Below, one piece after another: positions 33,680 through 42,074 of a stretch of DNA of 64,000 nucleotides. Every line of letters begins with the position of its first letter. Position 1 is the first letter of the stretch. The translations under genes were made by a program, and so were the position numbers. The stretch covers positions 2,232,001 through 2,296,000 of the forward strand of contig NZ_CP151657.1 in the NCBI RefSeq assembly GCF_038405225.1, read 5' to 3'. A model generated the notes under the pieces. The model did not search any database and had not been told where the DNA came from. It worked only from the letters and a program-made list of their open reading frames with translations. This DNA comes from Arthrobacter citreus (GTDB lineage: Bacteria > Actinomycetota > Actinomycetes > Actinomycetales > Micrococcaceae).

Positions 33680-34716
33680 TCGAGCATCTCTTTTCTTTTT
33701 CGTGACGCGATCTCATACGCCCGATAGAGGCTAGCGCGCTGCGCTTCAGGAGTCATCATGGTCAACAGTTCATTATTGCTAGTCAAAAAATCGTTCCGCA
33801 CGTCTGGGTCTCGCAGGTACGCGACGATTTTATTCGCAGCATCTTCAACGTTCGCCGCAGTTCTTACTGGGAACCCTCTGAAACTGGGGAGATCTCTCGC
33901 TAATACTGGCAACCCGGCTGCGGCGGCATCCAATACGCTCAGCGGGAAGCCCTCGTATGAAGCGCTATGAAAATACAGCGAGGCGTGAGAAAGCCTTTCA
34001 ACAAGCTCAATGTCGTTCAACCAGCCCGTAACTTCCACTCCCCGGTCGTTCAGACTCTTGTGGTACTGAGTTTCGCCGTCACCTATCCAAGTAAACTTTG
34101 TGGCAATACCCTTCTCTTTGAGCGATTCATATACTGATGCGAAGAAAAGCGGATCCTTTTGACGAGCCAAGCGCCCTACCATCACGATCTCAGGAACGAT
34201 CAGATCAGCCCTATTGATTGCCTTGGAATTCGTCGGAATGGATGGCACGTTTGGCAACCATACGATCTGCTCGCGAGAGATTACATTTTCAGCCAACTGG
34301 CGCTCGTGGGGAGACAAAGCGATTACCGCAGCAGTATTCTTACCCATTGCGATTTCAGCTTTCCGGTAAACCCATTTTAGAAGTCGGCCTCGATGCGGAT
34401 CATCAAAAACGAAACAGTGGGGTTCGTAGACAACAGGTGTCTTTACAGTCCCGACTCGGGCATAAGCTCCGGCCCAACTCGAGTGAGCATGGATGAGGTC
34501 TGCCTCGAAATCCTCTGCTACAGCCTTAACCTGGGCTGATCTTCCAATGAATCCCTTGGCCAGTGGGATGGTGCCGGAATATTCCAGGGCGGAGTCCCCC
34601 AGGTGCTCTCCGTCTGCGAGAAGAAAGTGCTCAAGTTCCGGCGTTAGACGAACCATCGTCTCAATGGCCCTTCGGACCCCGCCTTCGTAGCACTCTGTAA
34701 CATGAAGGATCCGCAT
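33670..34716 (-). CDS. Family 4 glycosyltransferase with E-x7-D variant
   Basis: A 348-residue GT-B enzyme, first gene of the minus-strand half. Features are MRILHVTECYEGGVRRAIETM (acceptor loop), DLIHAHSSWAGAYAR, MVGRLARQKDP in the C-terminal domain, and SASYEGFPLSVLDAAAAG. In the last motif Asp replaces the second Glu of the usual E-x7-E, a change tolerated in some active enzymes. It adds a sugar to the lipid-linked intermediate. Divergent from the tyrosine-kinase gene at 34929. Confidence 0.9.
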   Translation of the reverse strand: MRILHVTECYEGGVRRAIETMVRLTPELEHFLLADGEHLGDSALEYSGTIPLAKGFIGRSAQVKAVAEDFEADLIHAHSSWAGAYARVGTVKTPVVYEPHCFVFDDPHRGRLLKWVYRKAEIAMGKNTAAVIALSPHERQLAENVISREQIVWLPNVPSIPTNSKAINRADLIVPEIVMVGRLARQKDPLFFASVYESLKEKGIATKFTWIGDGETQYHKSLNDRGVEVTGWLNDIELVERLSHASLYFHSASYEGFPLSVLDAAAAGLPVLARDLPSFRGFPVRTAANVEDAANKIVAYLRDPDVRNDFLTSNNELLTMMTPEAQRASLYRAYEIASRKRKEMLDCV

Positions 34717-34928
34717 TTATCTCCTGTGATTTTTCAGCTGAAAGCCTCACGGCTATAGCGAGTCTGCGACGTCCCTGAGAAAAAGCTGATTCGCTACCGA
34801 TGAGTCTGAGGATTTTCCAGTCTATTCCACTCAGTAGCCGCATGACGTGATCTTCATGCATCAGCATCCTCTCGATGTCGTTATGCCGTATAGAGGATAC
34901 GGACTATTCTAAGGTCCGGGAGAGGCAA

Positions 34929-36440
34929 GTGTCTGACCCTGTAATCGAACTGGAAGGCCTTGCGTTGGAGTTAATCGATTATCTACGGATTGCGCGTCGT
35001 AACTGGATGTGGCTAGTATCCCTCCCACTGCTTGGCCTGCTTGCGGCCGCCCTCCTGGTGTTGACCGTTACCCCGAGCTACGCTTCCACGACGCAGCTTT
35101 TTGTCGCGACGCAAAGTTCGGGTTCAGTCTCAGAACTTCAAGTGGCCAATACCTTTAGCCAGGACCGGGTCCAATCATATGTGCAGACGGTTAAGACCCC
35201 AGCGGTCCTCCAACCTGTAATAGACGATCTTGGTCTAGAAGAGTCGTCCGCTCAGCTCGCAAGCCGCATTACGACGAGTGCGGAACGAGGCACTGTCCTT
35301 ATCAGGATATCTGCATCGGACTCGTCTCCCGTTCGGGCCGCTGCAATTGCTCAGGCGACCGCCCAGAATCTCATTAAAACTGTCACGGAACTGGAAACTC
35401 CTAGCGGAGAATTAACCTCTCCGGTCAAGATGACTGTTGTGACTCCTGCTGTTGCACCCTCATCACCGAGTTCTCCGGCATCGAAGCAGTATCTACTTAT
35501 TGGCCTCTTGGCCGGACTAGCCGCAGCCGTGGCCGTAGCTGCCGCCCGCAGTATTTTCGACACAAAGATTCGAGGCGCAGGAGAGGTCGCCCGCGTTTCG
35601 AGCGCACCTATCCTTGGTGGAATAGCATTCGATGACGATGCAACCAAGAAACCTCTTTTGACCCAAGCAGGGCATCAATCCCCTCGTGCTGAGTCGTTTC
35701 TCCAGATCAGAACGAACATGCGCTTCGCGAATATCGATGACGCTTCCAGTACGACTCTTGTAACTTCATCAATGCCGGGCGAAGGAAAGAGTACAACCGC
35801 CACCAATCTTGCAATCGCGCTGGCTGAGGCAGGGCAACGGGTTGTACTCGTTGACGCCGACCTTCGTAGGCCAACAGTCGCCAAGTACCTTGGCCTCGAA
35901 GGCAATGCTGGCCTCACAACAGCCTTGGTGGGGTCCGCTCGGGTGGACGACCTCCTTCAACCATGGGGCCAAAATGAGCTCTATGTCCTTACGTCGGGCG
36001 AAATCCCTCCCAACCCGAGTGAACTTCTCGGCTCGGATGCGATGTCTCAACTACTAGATCAACTTTCAGCATCATTTGATGCTGTAATTCTCGATGCCCC
36101 TCCGCTTATTCCGGTAACCGATGCAGCCGTCATGGCGCAAAAAGTAGGCAGCGTTGTATTGGTTGTTGGTGCTGGCCGAATCCGCACCCAGGATTTGGCG
36201 AAGTCCCTTGGCGCCCTCGAACTAGTGAATGCGAAGGTTAAAGGCATCATTCTGAATATGCTGCCGACTAAGGGGCCGGACGCATATGCCTACAGTTACT
36301 ACTCATACGAGTCTCACCCCGAGACAAACAAGCTTAAAAAGTACCGCCGAAAAAATGTTAGTGGAAGTCACCTAAAAGCTTCGGGACGTGCGGGTAATCT
36401 CTCACCGAATTCGAAGACACCCTTCGCTAGCGCACGTTGA
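34929..36440 (+). CDS. Wzz/BY-kinase: polysaccharide co-polymerase with tyrosine autokinase domain
   Basis: A 503-residue protein from a GTG at 34929 (GGGAG six bases upstream); an ATG at 34875 is the alternative. The N-terminal part is Wzz-like: transmembrane helices at about 28-50 and 197-217 flank a periplasmic-side coiled region. The C-terminal BY-kinase domain has Walker A SSMPGEGKSTTATNLA (residues 281-296), Walker A' VLVDADLRRP and Walker B VILDAPPL. A Tyr cluster (YAYSYYSYES, residues 453-462) is the autophosphorylation tail. It sets chain length and export by cycles of phosphorylation; the phosphatase at 9641 could act on it (inference). Confidence 0.93.
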   Translation: MSDPVIELEGLALELIDYLRIARRNWMWLVSLPLLGLLAAALLVLTVTPSYASTTQLFVATQSSGSVSELQVANTFSQDRVQSYVQTVKTPAVLQPVIDDLGLEESSAQLASRITTSAERGTVLIRISASDSSPVRAAAIAQATAQNLIKTVTELETPSGELTSPVKMTVVTPAVAPSSPSSPASKQYLLIGLLAGLAAAVAVAAARSIFDTKIRGAGEVARVSSAPILGGIAFDDDATKKPLLTQAGHQSPRAESFLQIRTNMRFANIDDASSTTLVTSSMPGEGKSTTATNLAIALAEAGQRVVLVDADLRRPTVAKYLGLEGNAGLTTALVGSARVDDLLQPWGQNELYVLTSGEIPPNPSELLGSDAMSQLLDQLSASFDAVILDAPPLIPVTDAAVMAQKVGSVVLVVGAGRIRTQDLAKSLGALELVNAKVKGIILNMLPTKGPDAYAYSYYSYESHPETNKLKKYRRKNVSGSHLKASGRAGNLSPNSKTPFASAR

Positions 36441-36478
36441 TAATTGGATGACAACCCGGAACTCATGGGGGACCAGCT

Positions 36479-37915
36479 GTGAACGGTGATTGGCGTAGGG
36501 ATTACAGGCGCATCCTGTCCCTGACGGATGCCGCGGCCGTCCTCTGGGCAATGTCCGGCGCTCTAATCCTCCGATTTGGTACGGTTACTGGTCGCGAGTG
36601 GGTCGTTGCCGGTGGCGAACCGTACATTTTGGTCACCATCGTTCTCTCTGCTGTTTGGTGGTGCATGCTTGGGTTATGGGGGAGCAGGGAAACCACAGTC
36701 CTCGGTCACGGACCGGAAGAATACAAGCGACTGTTTAGCGCCTCGTTCTGGCTTTTCGGACTCGTAGCAGTTGTTTCGTATGTGTTTCAGTTGGACACGG
36801 CCCGAGGCTACGTGGCGCTTGCCCTGCCAGCCGGGGTTATCTCCCTACTCGTAGCCCGGATGCTGGTCCGTAGCTATTTGCGAAGCCAGCGACGAGTCGG
36901 CGCAAGCAGTTCCACGGTTATGATCATTGGCGGCGTCCATGGGGTGGCACATCTTGCCCAAGCCCTCCGCAGCCAGCCTATGGCCGGGTACCTCCCCATA
37001 GGCGCATATTTACCTGGGGCCTTGGAAAGCGCCACAGTGGGGCCGCCGTCTCTGGGTCTCCCTGTGCTCGGACACGATCCGTCTGTCGCATCGATAGTAG
37101 CGGCAGTGCGGATCGCTCAGCCAGACGCAGTAGCGCTTTCCACCGGTGTTCCCTTACCTCCGCGCGTCGTGCGGGAACTCGGTTGGGCTTTGGCTGATAT
37201 GCAGGTCAAAATGATCATGGCTCCTGCGCTGACTGACGTCGCCGGCCCACGGATTCGCACGCAGCCAGTGGCAGGACTTCCTCTTATCCATGTCTCTACC
37301 CCAAACTTGGGCAGCGGACAGCGGCTGCTAAAACGGGTTTTCGACTTAGCTGGGGCGTTAACGCTTCTAACACTGCTCTCCCCCGTTCTAGTGATTGTCG
37401 CCGTCATCGTCCGCTTGGATTCTCCCGGGCCAGTTTTCTTCAAGCAGAGACGCGTCGGGGCTCGCGGCCAGTATTTTCACATGTACAAGTTTCGATCCAT
37501 GGTCCTCGATGCAGAGTCGCGTCTGGAAGCGCTGCGAGCCCAGAACGAGGGCAATGAAGTCTTGTTCAAGCTGAAGGCGGATCCTAGGATCACCAGAGCG
37601 GGCCGCTTCCTCCGACGCTATAGTCTTGACGAATTGCCGCAGCTCTTCAACGTTGTCAACGGTTCCATGAGTCTTGTAGGGCCTCGCCCCCCATTGCCTT
37701 CTGAAGTGGAGCTCTACCAGAGCCATGTTCACCGCCGCCTCATGGTGCGCCCGGGGCTTACCGGCCTTTGGCAAGTCAGCGGGCGGTCTCTACTCTCTTG
37801 GGATGACACCGTTCGTCTGGATCTCTATTACGTGGAGAACTGGTCAATCGCCGGAGACATAGCAATCCTGCTCAAGACGTTCCGAGCCGTTCTGGCCCGT
37901 GATGGCGCGTTCTAG
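36479..37915 (+). CDS. Initiating sugar-phosphate transferase (WbaP-like), locus 1
   Basis: A 478-residue polyisoprenyl-phosphate hexose-1-phosphate transferase that starts repeat-unit synthesis by loading the first sugar onto undecaprenyl phosphate. The GTG start follows GGGGGA by seven bases. Four or five N-terminal membrane segments and a Rossmann-like CoA-binding-type domain (TVMIIGGVHGVAHLAQALRS) precede the catalytic domain from about residue 285: KRVFDLAGALTLL, DSPGPVFFKQRRVGARGQ, MYKFRSMVLDAE, RRYSLDELPQLFNVV and VGPRPPLPSEV. All are intact. It is paralogous to the enzyme at 58402. Confidence 0.94.
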   Translation: MNGDWRRDYRRILSLTDAAAVLWAMSGALILRFGTVTGREWVVAGGEPYILVTIVLSAVWWCMLGLWGSRETTVLGHGPEEYKRLFSASFWLFGLVAVVSYVFQLDTARGYVALALPAGVISLLVARMLVRSYLRSQRRVGASSSTVMIIGGVHGVAHLAQALRSQPMAGYLPIGAYLPGALESATVGPPSLGLPVLGHDPSVASIVAAVRIAQPDAVALSTGVPLPPRVVRELGWALADMQVKMIMAPALTDVAGPRIRTQPVAGLPLIHVSTPNLGSGQRLLKRVFDLAGALTLLTLLSPVLVIVAVIVRLDSPGPVFFKQRRVGARGQYFHMYKFRSMVLDAESRLEALRAQNEGNEVLFKLKADPRITRAGRFLRRYSLDELPQLFNVVNGSMSLVGPRPPLPSEVELYQSHVHRRLMVRPGLTGLWQVSGRSLLSWDDTVRLDLYYVENWSIAGDIAILLKTFRAVLARDGAF

Positions 37916-37954
37916 CGCTCATTCCACTCTTCCTAAGTGCACAAAGGCTGAACT

Positions 37955-39841
37955 ATGACCGATATCGAGTACAGTGACTCGTCTCATAAAGAATCGTTGC
38001 CAAATACACGCAGTCCAAAGCAACGGAACCAGTCACAACCGAGGCGCAAAATTCTTCTCAGACTCGGTGTCGCATCGAGCGTGCTCGTCCTGGTGGTCGG
38101 CGTATGCGGATTGCTCCTAGCAAATCAGGTTTCGGCCGTACGGAGCAATCTAGAACAAGTGGTGGGGAGTGTTTCACAGCTACGCGCCCAACTTGACAGC
38201 GGAAACCAGGAAGAGGCGCTGGAAACTTTCGAATCGATGTCTAGACAGGCATCCGCAGCGAGGACGGACGCGACTGGTCCCCTTTGGAAGGTCGCTTCTA
38301 TTCTTCCTTTTGTGGGTTCGAACTTACGTGCAGTTACGGAAGTGGCTGTCTCAGCCGATGATGTGGTGGCCGGAGCCGTGGGGCCGCTGCTAAAAGAGTT
38401 TGATTCCTTAGATTGGGAGTCGCTCTCACCTTCTGGCGGTCATATTGATGTCACTCAGCTGCAAGAAGCAGCCCCAAGCCTCGTAACGGCGCGAAACACA
38501 GTCAAGCTTTCCCACGAGCGTCTAGTCTCCATCGATCTTTCTACCCTGATGCCACAAGTTGCTGACCCGATTCGTTCCGCTACTGAGCAACTTAGAGAAG
38601 CAAGTGATGTCCTAGGGACCGCCGCTTCTGGCGCTCAGCTCTTGCCCTCCATGCTTGGCGCGGAGGATCCTCGGACCTACCTGGTTCTCGTGCAGAATAG
38701 TGCAGAGACCAGGGCCACTGGAGGCATTCCCGGCGCCTTGGCCGTCCTAAAAACAAATGGTGGACAAATTATTTTAGGAGAGCAAAGTAGCGCAAGTGCT
38801 CTTGGAGCTTTCAAACCCTCCATCGATGTGGACCCAGAGCAGACGGCGCTTTACACCGGTCGCCTTGGAACCCAAATGCAGAACGTTAATCTAACACCGG
38901 ACTTCCCCACGGCTGCTTCTACAGCGAAGCGAATGTGGGAAGGACGTCATGAGAAACAGGTTGTAGATGGGGTAATCGCCCTTGATCCTGTGGTGCTTAG
39001 TTACCTTCTAAAAGCCACCGGACCGGTGGTTCTGACGGACCCCCAGATTCTCCACCTCATCGCGGGAACTTCCCTTCCATCATCACTGACCCATGACAAC
39101 GTTGTCTCCACACTCCTCTCCGATGTCTACAGCGAAATCGAGGATCCGGCCGCACAGGATGCGTACTTCTCGGCGGTAGCAGGTCAAGTTTTCGCCGCCT
39201 TTACCGAAGGCAAGGCCGACAGCTCCGAACTGATAAAAGCTCTAACCTCAAGCGCCGAGGAGCACCGTCTCTATCTGTGGTCCAGCCGCCCGGACGAACA
39301 GTCGATTATTGCGACTACGGCCCTGGCAGGCTCCGTCGTGGGTACGGCCGCGGGAGGAGCATCCTTTGGCGTCTATCTCAACGACGGTACCGGCGCGAAA
39401 ATGGACTATTATGCCTCACGCACCGCGCAACTCCTACAGACGTGTCAAGCGGACGGATACAGCAGCTACACCGTACGAATGACAGTGACCAACAATGCGC
39501 CGAGCGACGCTGCAACGATACTTCCTGCCTATGTCACCGGCCGCGGAGTGTACGGTGTGGAGCCCGGTTATATTCGGACCAATTATGTTTTTTACGGTCC
39601 AGTACAAGCATTTGCAGAGACTGCGAGTGTGAACGGACAATCTGTACCGATTGGGGCGGGTAAACATGGCCAGAGACCGGTAGGTACGGTGCCCCTAGAA
39701 TTGGCACCAGGAGAAACGGCGGAGTTGGATGTGGTGTTTTCCCAAGTCGTTCAGGATTCCGTACCCAAGCTCCAAGTGACACCGGGTCTCGAATCGACTG
39801 ACAAAGTTGTCCTCCCTGCGAAGATGGCCAACTGCCGTTGA
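37955..39841 (+). CDS. DUF4012 domain-containing membrane-anchored protein
   Basis: A 628-residue protein with one N-terminal transmembrane helix (about residues 34-58) and a large extracytoplasmic region. The pattern ILPFVGSNLRAVTEVAVSADDV, LVLVQNSAETRATGGIPGALAVL and VVDGVIALDPVVLSYLLKATGPV is characteristic of DUF4012, a family found beside exopolysaccharide genes in actinobacteria. Its function is unknown; some members are thought to help attach or process cell-surface glycans. It lies 39 bases after the sugar transferase and shares its strand, so it is probably in the same operon. Confidence 0.9.
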   Translation: MTDIEYSDSSHKESLPNTRSPKQRNQSQPRRKILLRLGVASSVLVLVVGVCGLLLANQVSAVRSNLEQVVGSVSQLRAQLDSGNQEEALETFESMSRQASAARTDATGPLWKVASILPFVGSNLRAVTEVAVSADDVVAGAVGPLLKEFDSLDWESLSPSGGHIDVTQLQEAAPSLVTARNTVKLSHERLVSIDLSTLMPQVADPIRSATEQLREASDVLGTAASGAQLLPSMLGAEDPRTYLVLVQNSAETRATGGIPGALAVLKTNGGQIILGEQSSASALGAFKPSIDVDPEQTALYTGRLGTQMQNVNLTPDFPTAASTAKRMWEGRHEKQVVDGVIALDPVVLSYLLKATGPVVLTDPQILHLIAGTSLPSSLTHDNVVSTLLSDVYSEIEDPAAQDAYFSAVAGQVFAAFTEGKADSSELIKALTSSAEEHRLYLWSSRPDEQSIIATTALAGSVVGTAAGGASFGVYLNDGTGAKMDYYASRTAQLLQTCQADGYSSYTVRMTVTNNAPSDAATILPAYVTGRGVYGVEPGYIRTNYVFYGPVQAFAETASVNGQSVPIGAGKHGQRPVGTVPLELAPGETAELDVVFSQVVQDSVPKLQVTPGLESTDKVVLPAKMANCR

Positions 39842-39912
39842 GTTTGTTAACAGCAAATTACATACCACAGCCCGCTTGGAACTCCCCCAGAGACCTGTTA
39901 CCGTAAAGAGCG

Positions 39913-39938
39913 TTTCCACTGGATAGAAGTAGTGGAAA
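39913..39938 (+). repeat. Perfect hairpin in the leader of the LAXTG protein gene
   Basis: TTTCCACT (39913-39920) and AGTGGAAA (39931-39938) pair perfectly around a 10-base loop, about 140 bases before the ATG at 40075. A GC-rich stretch follows. No T-run, so not a terminator; it may belong to a structured leader. I could not match it to a known riboswitch. Confidence 0.45.
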
Positions 39939-40074
39939 AGCCGCATCCGGTGCTGGGGAGGGTCCCGGAAGAGCTATAGATTTCGAAGTTCCAAATGGAT
40001 TCCATGGGTCTTCAGCGGGCACCTGGTGAATCCAAACCAAGACAGTCTTTTATCAATTGCATGGGGAGTCTCAT

Positions 40075-40659
40075 ATGAAAAAAACCGCATCCGCACTCGT
40101 TTTGGCCGGGTCGCTGGCCTTCTTCGGCGCCGGCGCAGCAAACGCCGTCGACAACTACCCGGCACCCACTCCCGGCGGTGTCAGCGACGCTACGGTTGCT
40201 CCCGGTGCTACCGTGGCGTTCAGCGGGTCCGGTTTCACTCCTGGCGAGGCCATTAGCGTCACAGTTGATTACTCCAATACCCCGGTTGTAGTTCCGGGTA
40301 GCGGCCTCAACGGTGTGATTGTCTTGGCGGAGGTAGTGAACAGCTTTACTACGAATGCTGACGCCAGCGGTAACTTCACCACTAATGTGGCGCTGGGCGA
40401 GGCAGGCACCTACACGCTGACAGCCACAGGCTTGGAGTCCGGAAAAGTTGTTACAGCCGCAGTATCGGTCGATCCTGCCTTCGCTGGCGACGGCAGCGGC
40501 TCCGGCAATGGGTCAGACAACGGCGGCTCTGAAGCCGACGACAACAATTTGGCAGACACGGGTGCCGACTCCGCAATGCTGCTCTGGGGAGCTGCGGGAG
40601 TCCTAGCCCTCGGCGCCGGCGTTGCATCTGTTGCAGTTGCACGCCGTAAGAATGCCTAA
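40075..40659 (+). CDS. Cell-wall-anchored protein with LAXTG (sortase E-type) signal
   Basis: A 194-residue protein. The ATG at 40075 has GGGGAG eight bases upstream and gives a clean Sec signal peptide (cleavage near ANA-VD). The ectodomain holds one Ig/FN3-like unit (VAPGATVAFSGSGFTPGEAISVTVD, SGNFTTNVALGEAGTYTLTA) and a Gly/Ser/Asp-rich spacer. The C-terminal sorting signal is LADTG (residues 159-163), a hydrophobic helix and the basic tail ARRKNA. LAXTG signals are typical substrates of class E sortases in high-GC actinobacteria. A strong terminator follows, and a 232-base leader suggests its own promoter. Confidence 0.85.
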   Translation: MKKTASALVLAGSLAFFGAGAANAVDNYPAPTPGGVSDATVAPGATVAFSGSGFTPGEAISVTVDYSNTPVVVPGSGLNGVIVLAEVVNSFTTNADASGNFTTNVALGEAGTYTLTATGLESGKVVTAAVSVDPAFAGDGSGSGNGSDNGGSEADDNNLADTGADSAMLLWGAAGVLALGAGVASVAVARRKNA

Positions 40660-40694
40660 CGGGTATTCCTTCAACTAGCTAAAAAGATTTTTCT

Positions 40695-40745
40695 GGCAGG
40701 AGGGATGGGGCCTTCGGGTTCCGTCCCTCCTGCCTTCTTTTCTGT
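40695..40745 (+). terminator. Strong intrinsic terminator
   Basis: GGCAGGAGGGA (40695-40705) and TCCCTCCTGCC (40724-40734) form a perfect 11-bp stem, extendable by three more pairs including a wobble, with a CTTCGG-containing loop. It is followed by TTCTTTT. It lies 36 bases after the stop of the LAXTG gene and marks the end of polysaccharide locus 1. Confidence 0.9.
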
Positions 40746-40853
40746 CTGTATTTCCTAATCCATCGACGACCGGGGCGGCCGACACAACTGAACTCGTAAT
40801 CACGTCAACCATGGCAATGACCCGGATAGGAGCATTGCGCTAACTTCGCGTGA

Positions 40854-41189
40854 ATGTGGAAGCGCCAACCGTTTGCTATTATCATGAAGCTCGTCCACTC
40901 CTTGGGTGATGCGGTCTCGTTTTACCATCAATTCCTGGGGGAATTCTTGTTCTCAGCATCAGTCTTGGCAGTGCCTTACGGTGTATTTGCCAGCACAGGC
41001 ATGATCATTTGGGCGACCATTGGTCTGGTGGGCCTGATCGGCGGCATAGTGACCGTCCGGGTGGCCCGCCGCCATAACCAGCCCGCAAAACCGGCCGCCA
41101 CCAAGGCACCGCTGGACACCGCAGTGCAGCCCTCCACCCTGGCCGGCTCCACCCCGGTATCAGCCGACGACGTCACACAGGCTGCCTAA
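40854..41189 (+). CDS. Small membrane protein of unknown function
   Basis: Up to 111 residues. The start is uncertain: no ribosome binding site precedes the ATG at 40854, and later in-frame starts exist at 40884 and 41002. A single strong transmembrane region (about residues 38-70, FASTGMIIWATIGLVGLIGG) is followed by a basic stretch (VRVARRHNQ) and an Ala/Thr/Pro-rich tail. I do not recognise it. It converges with the gene ending at 41202. Confidence 0.4.
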   Translation: MWKRQPFAIIMKLVHSLGDAVSFYHQFLGEFLFSASVLAVPYGVFASTGMIIWATIGLVGLIGGIVTVRVARRHNQPAKPAATKAPLDTAVQPSTLAGSTPVSADDVTQAA

Positions 41190-41201
41190 CTCCAAGGCAG
41201 C

Positions 41202-42074
41202 CTAGACCTTAACCTTTGACGCGGGATGGTGGAACCGGATGGCCGCGACCACCTCGGCCGCTTCGTCCTCATCCTCGTCACCGGTTTCCAGATCCTCCAC
41301 CAGCAGCCGCGGCTTGAACTTGGTGGGAGTAAAGCTGAACCGCGCCGCATAGCCGGAACGGGCCCGCACCTTCGCCAGGGCCTCCAGATCAGGCAGGCTC
41401 TCCGTCCAGGCGGTTACCGCCCGCCGGGCTTCCTGCTGCTTCTCCCCGAGCGGCACCGAGGCTGGGTCGGCGTCGTCCTCCGGCTCATCCAGCGCCACGG
41501 AATAGCTGATCTCCGGATCCTCGGCAGTACCACCGATCGTCAGCTCAATCTCGGAAATGGGCCAGTCCCCCAGGTCCGCGGCCAGCATGCCCTCCCACCA
41601 GGTAACCAGACGCCGGGCGGCGGGCACGGCGTCGTCGCGCTCCACGCCGCTCACCGTGAAGCAGCCGTACGAGCCGTCCACCAGCACCGACTCCCCCGGG
41701 AACAGCGCCAGCAGCTCCTCATGCGTGCGCACGAGAAAGTCCAGCACCTCCGGGTCCCGGTTCTTCCCGGTAATCCGCAGCGAGGAATAGCGCGCCTCCG
41801 ATTCAGTTGACTCTGCGATGCGCAGCTCCAAATCATCGGTGCGGCCCAGCGCGTTGATCGCTTCCCTGAGACGGGACACCACAAGGGGCAGCTCCCGGCG
41901 GGTGCCGGGCAGCGTCACCGTATATGTCGTGAAGCCAACGCTCCAGGAGTCCGCGGTGATCTGCGCCTCGCGGGGCAAGGCGAACGTCAGTTCGGCGGTC
42001 AGAGCAGTTACCGCAGCTTCCGCGCTGGCCTTTTCCGCTCGTTTGGCCGGCGAAAAAACATCGAAGAGTCCCAT
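41202..42074 (-). CDS. Conserved hypothetical protein, paralogue of 43221-44129
   Basis: A 290-residue soluble, acidic protein of unknown function. It begins MGLFDVFSPAKRAEKASAEAAV, then shows an alternating alpha/beta pattern with segments shared with the paralogue: FTTYTVTLPGTRRELP, GESVLVDGSYGCFTV, TWWEGMLAADLGDWPIS and AEDPEISYSVALDEP. The C-terminal part (YAARFSFTPTKFKPRLLVEDLE) ends with EEAAEVVAAIRFHHPAS. It starts immediately after the stop of the membrane protein gene (TAAATG), so the two are coupled. No catalytic motif is seen. Confidence 0.7.
   Translation of the reverse strand: MGLFDVFSPAKRAEKASAEAAVTALTAELTFALPREAQITADSWSVGFTTYTVTLPGTRRELPLVVSRLREAINALGRTDDLELRIAESTESEARYSSLRITGKNRDPEVLDFLVRTHEELLALFPGESVLVDGSYGCFTVSGVERDDAVPAARRLVTWWEGMLAADLGDWPISEIELTIGGTAEDPEISYSVALDEPEDDADPASVPLGEKQQEARRAVTAWTESLPDLEALAKVRARSGYAARFSFTPTKFKPRLLVEDLETGDEDEDEAAEVVAAIRFHHPASKVKV

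Noticed and set aside
39842-40074. c-di-GMP or c-di-AMP riboswitch upstream of the LAXTG gene
   Set aside because: A hairpin is present, but I could not place the conserved core bases of either class.
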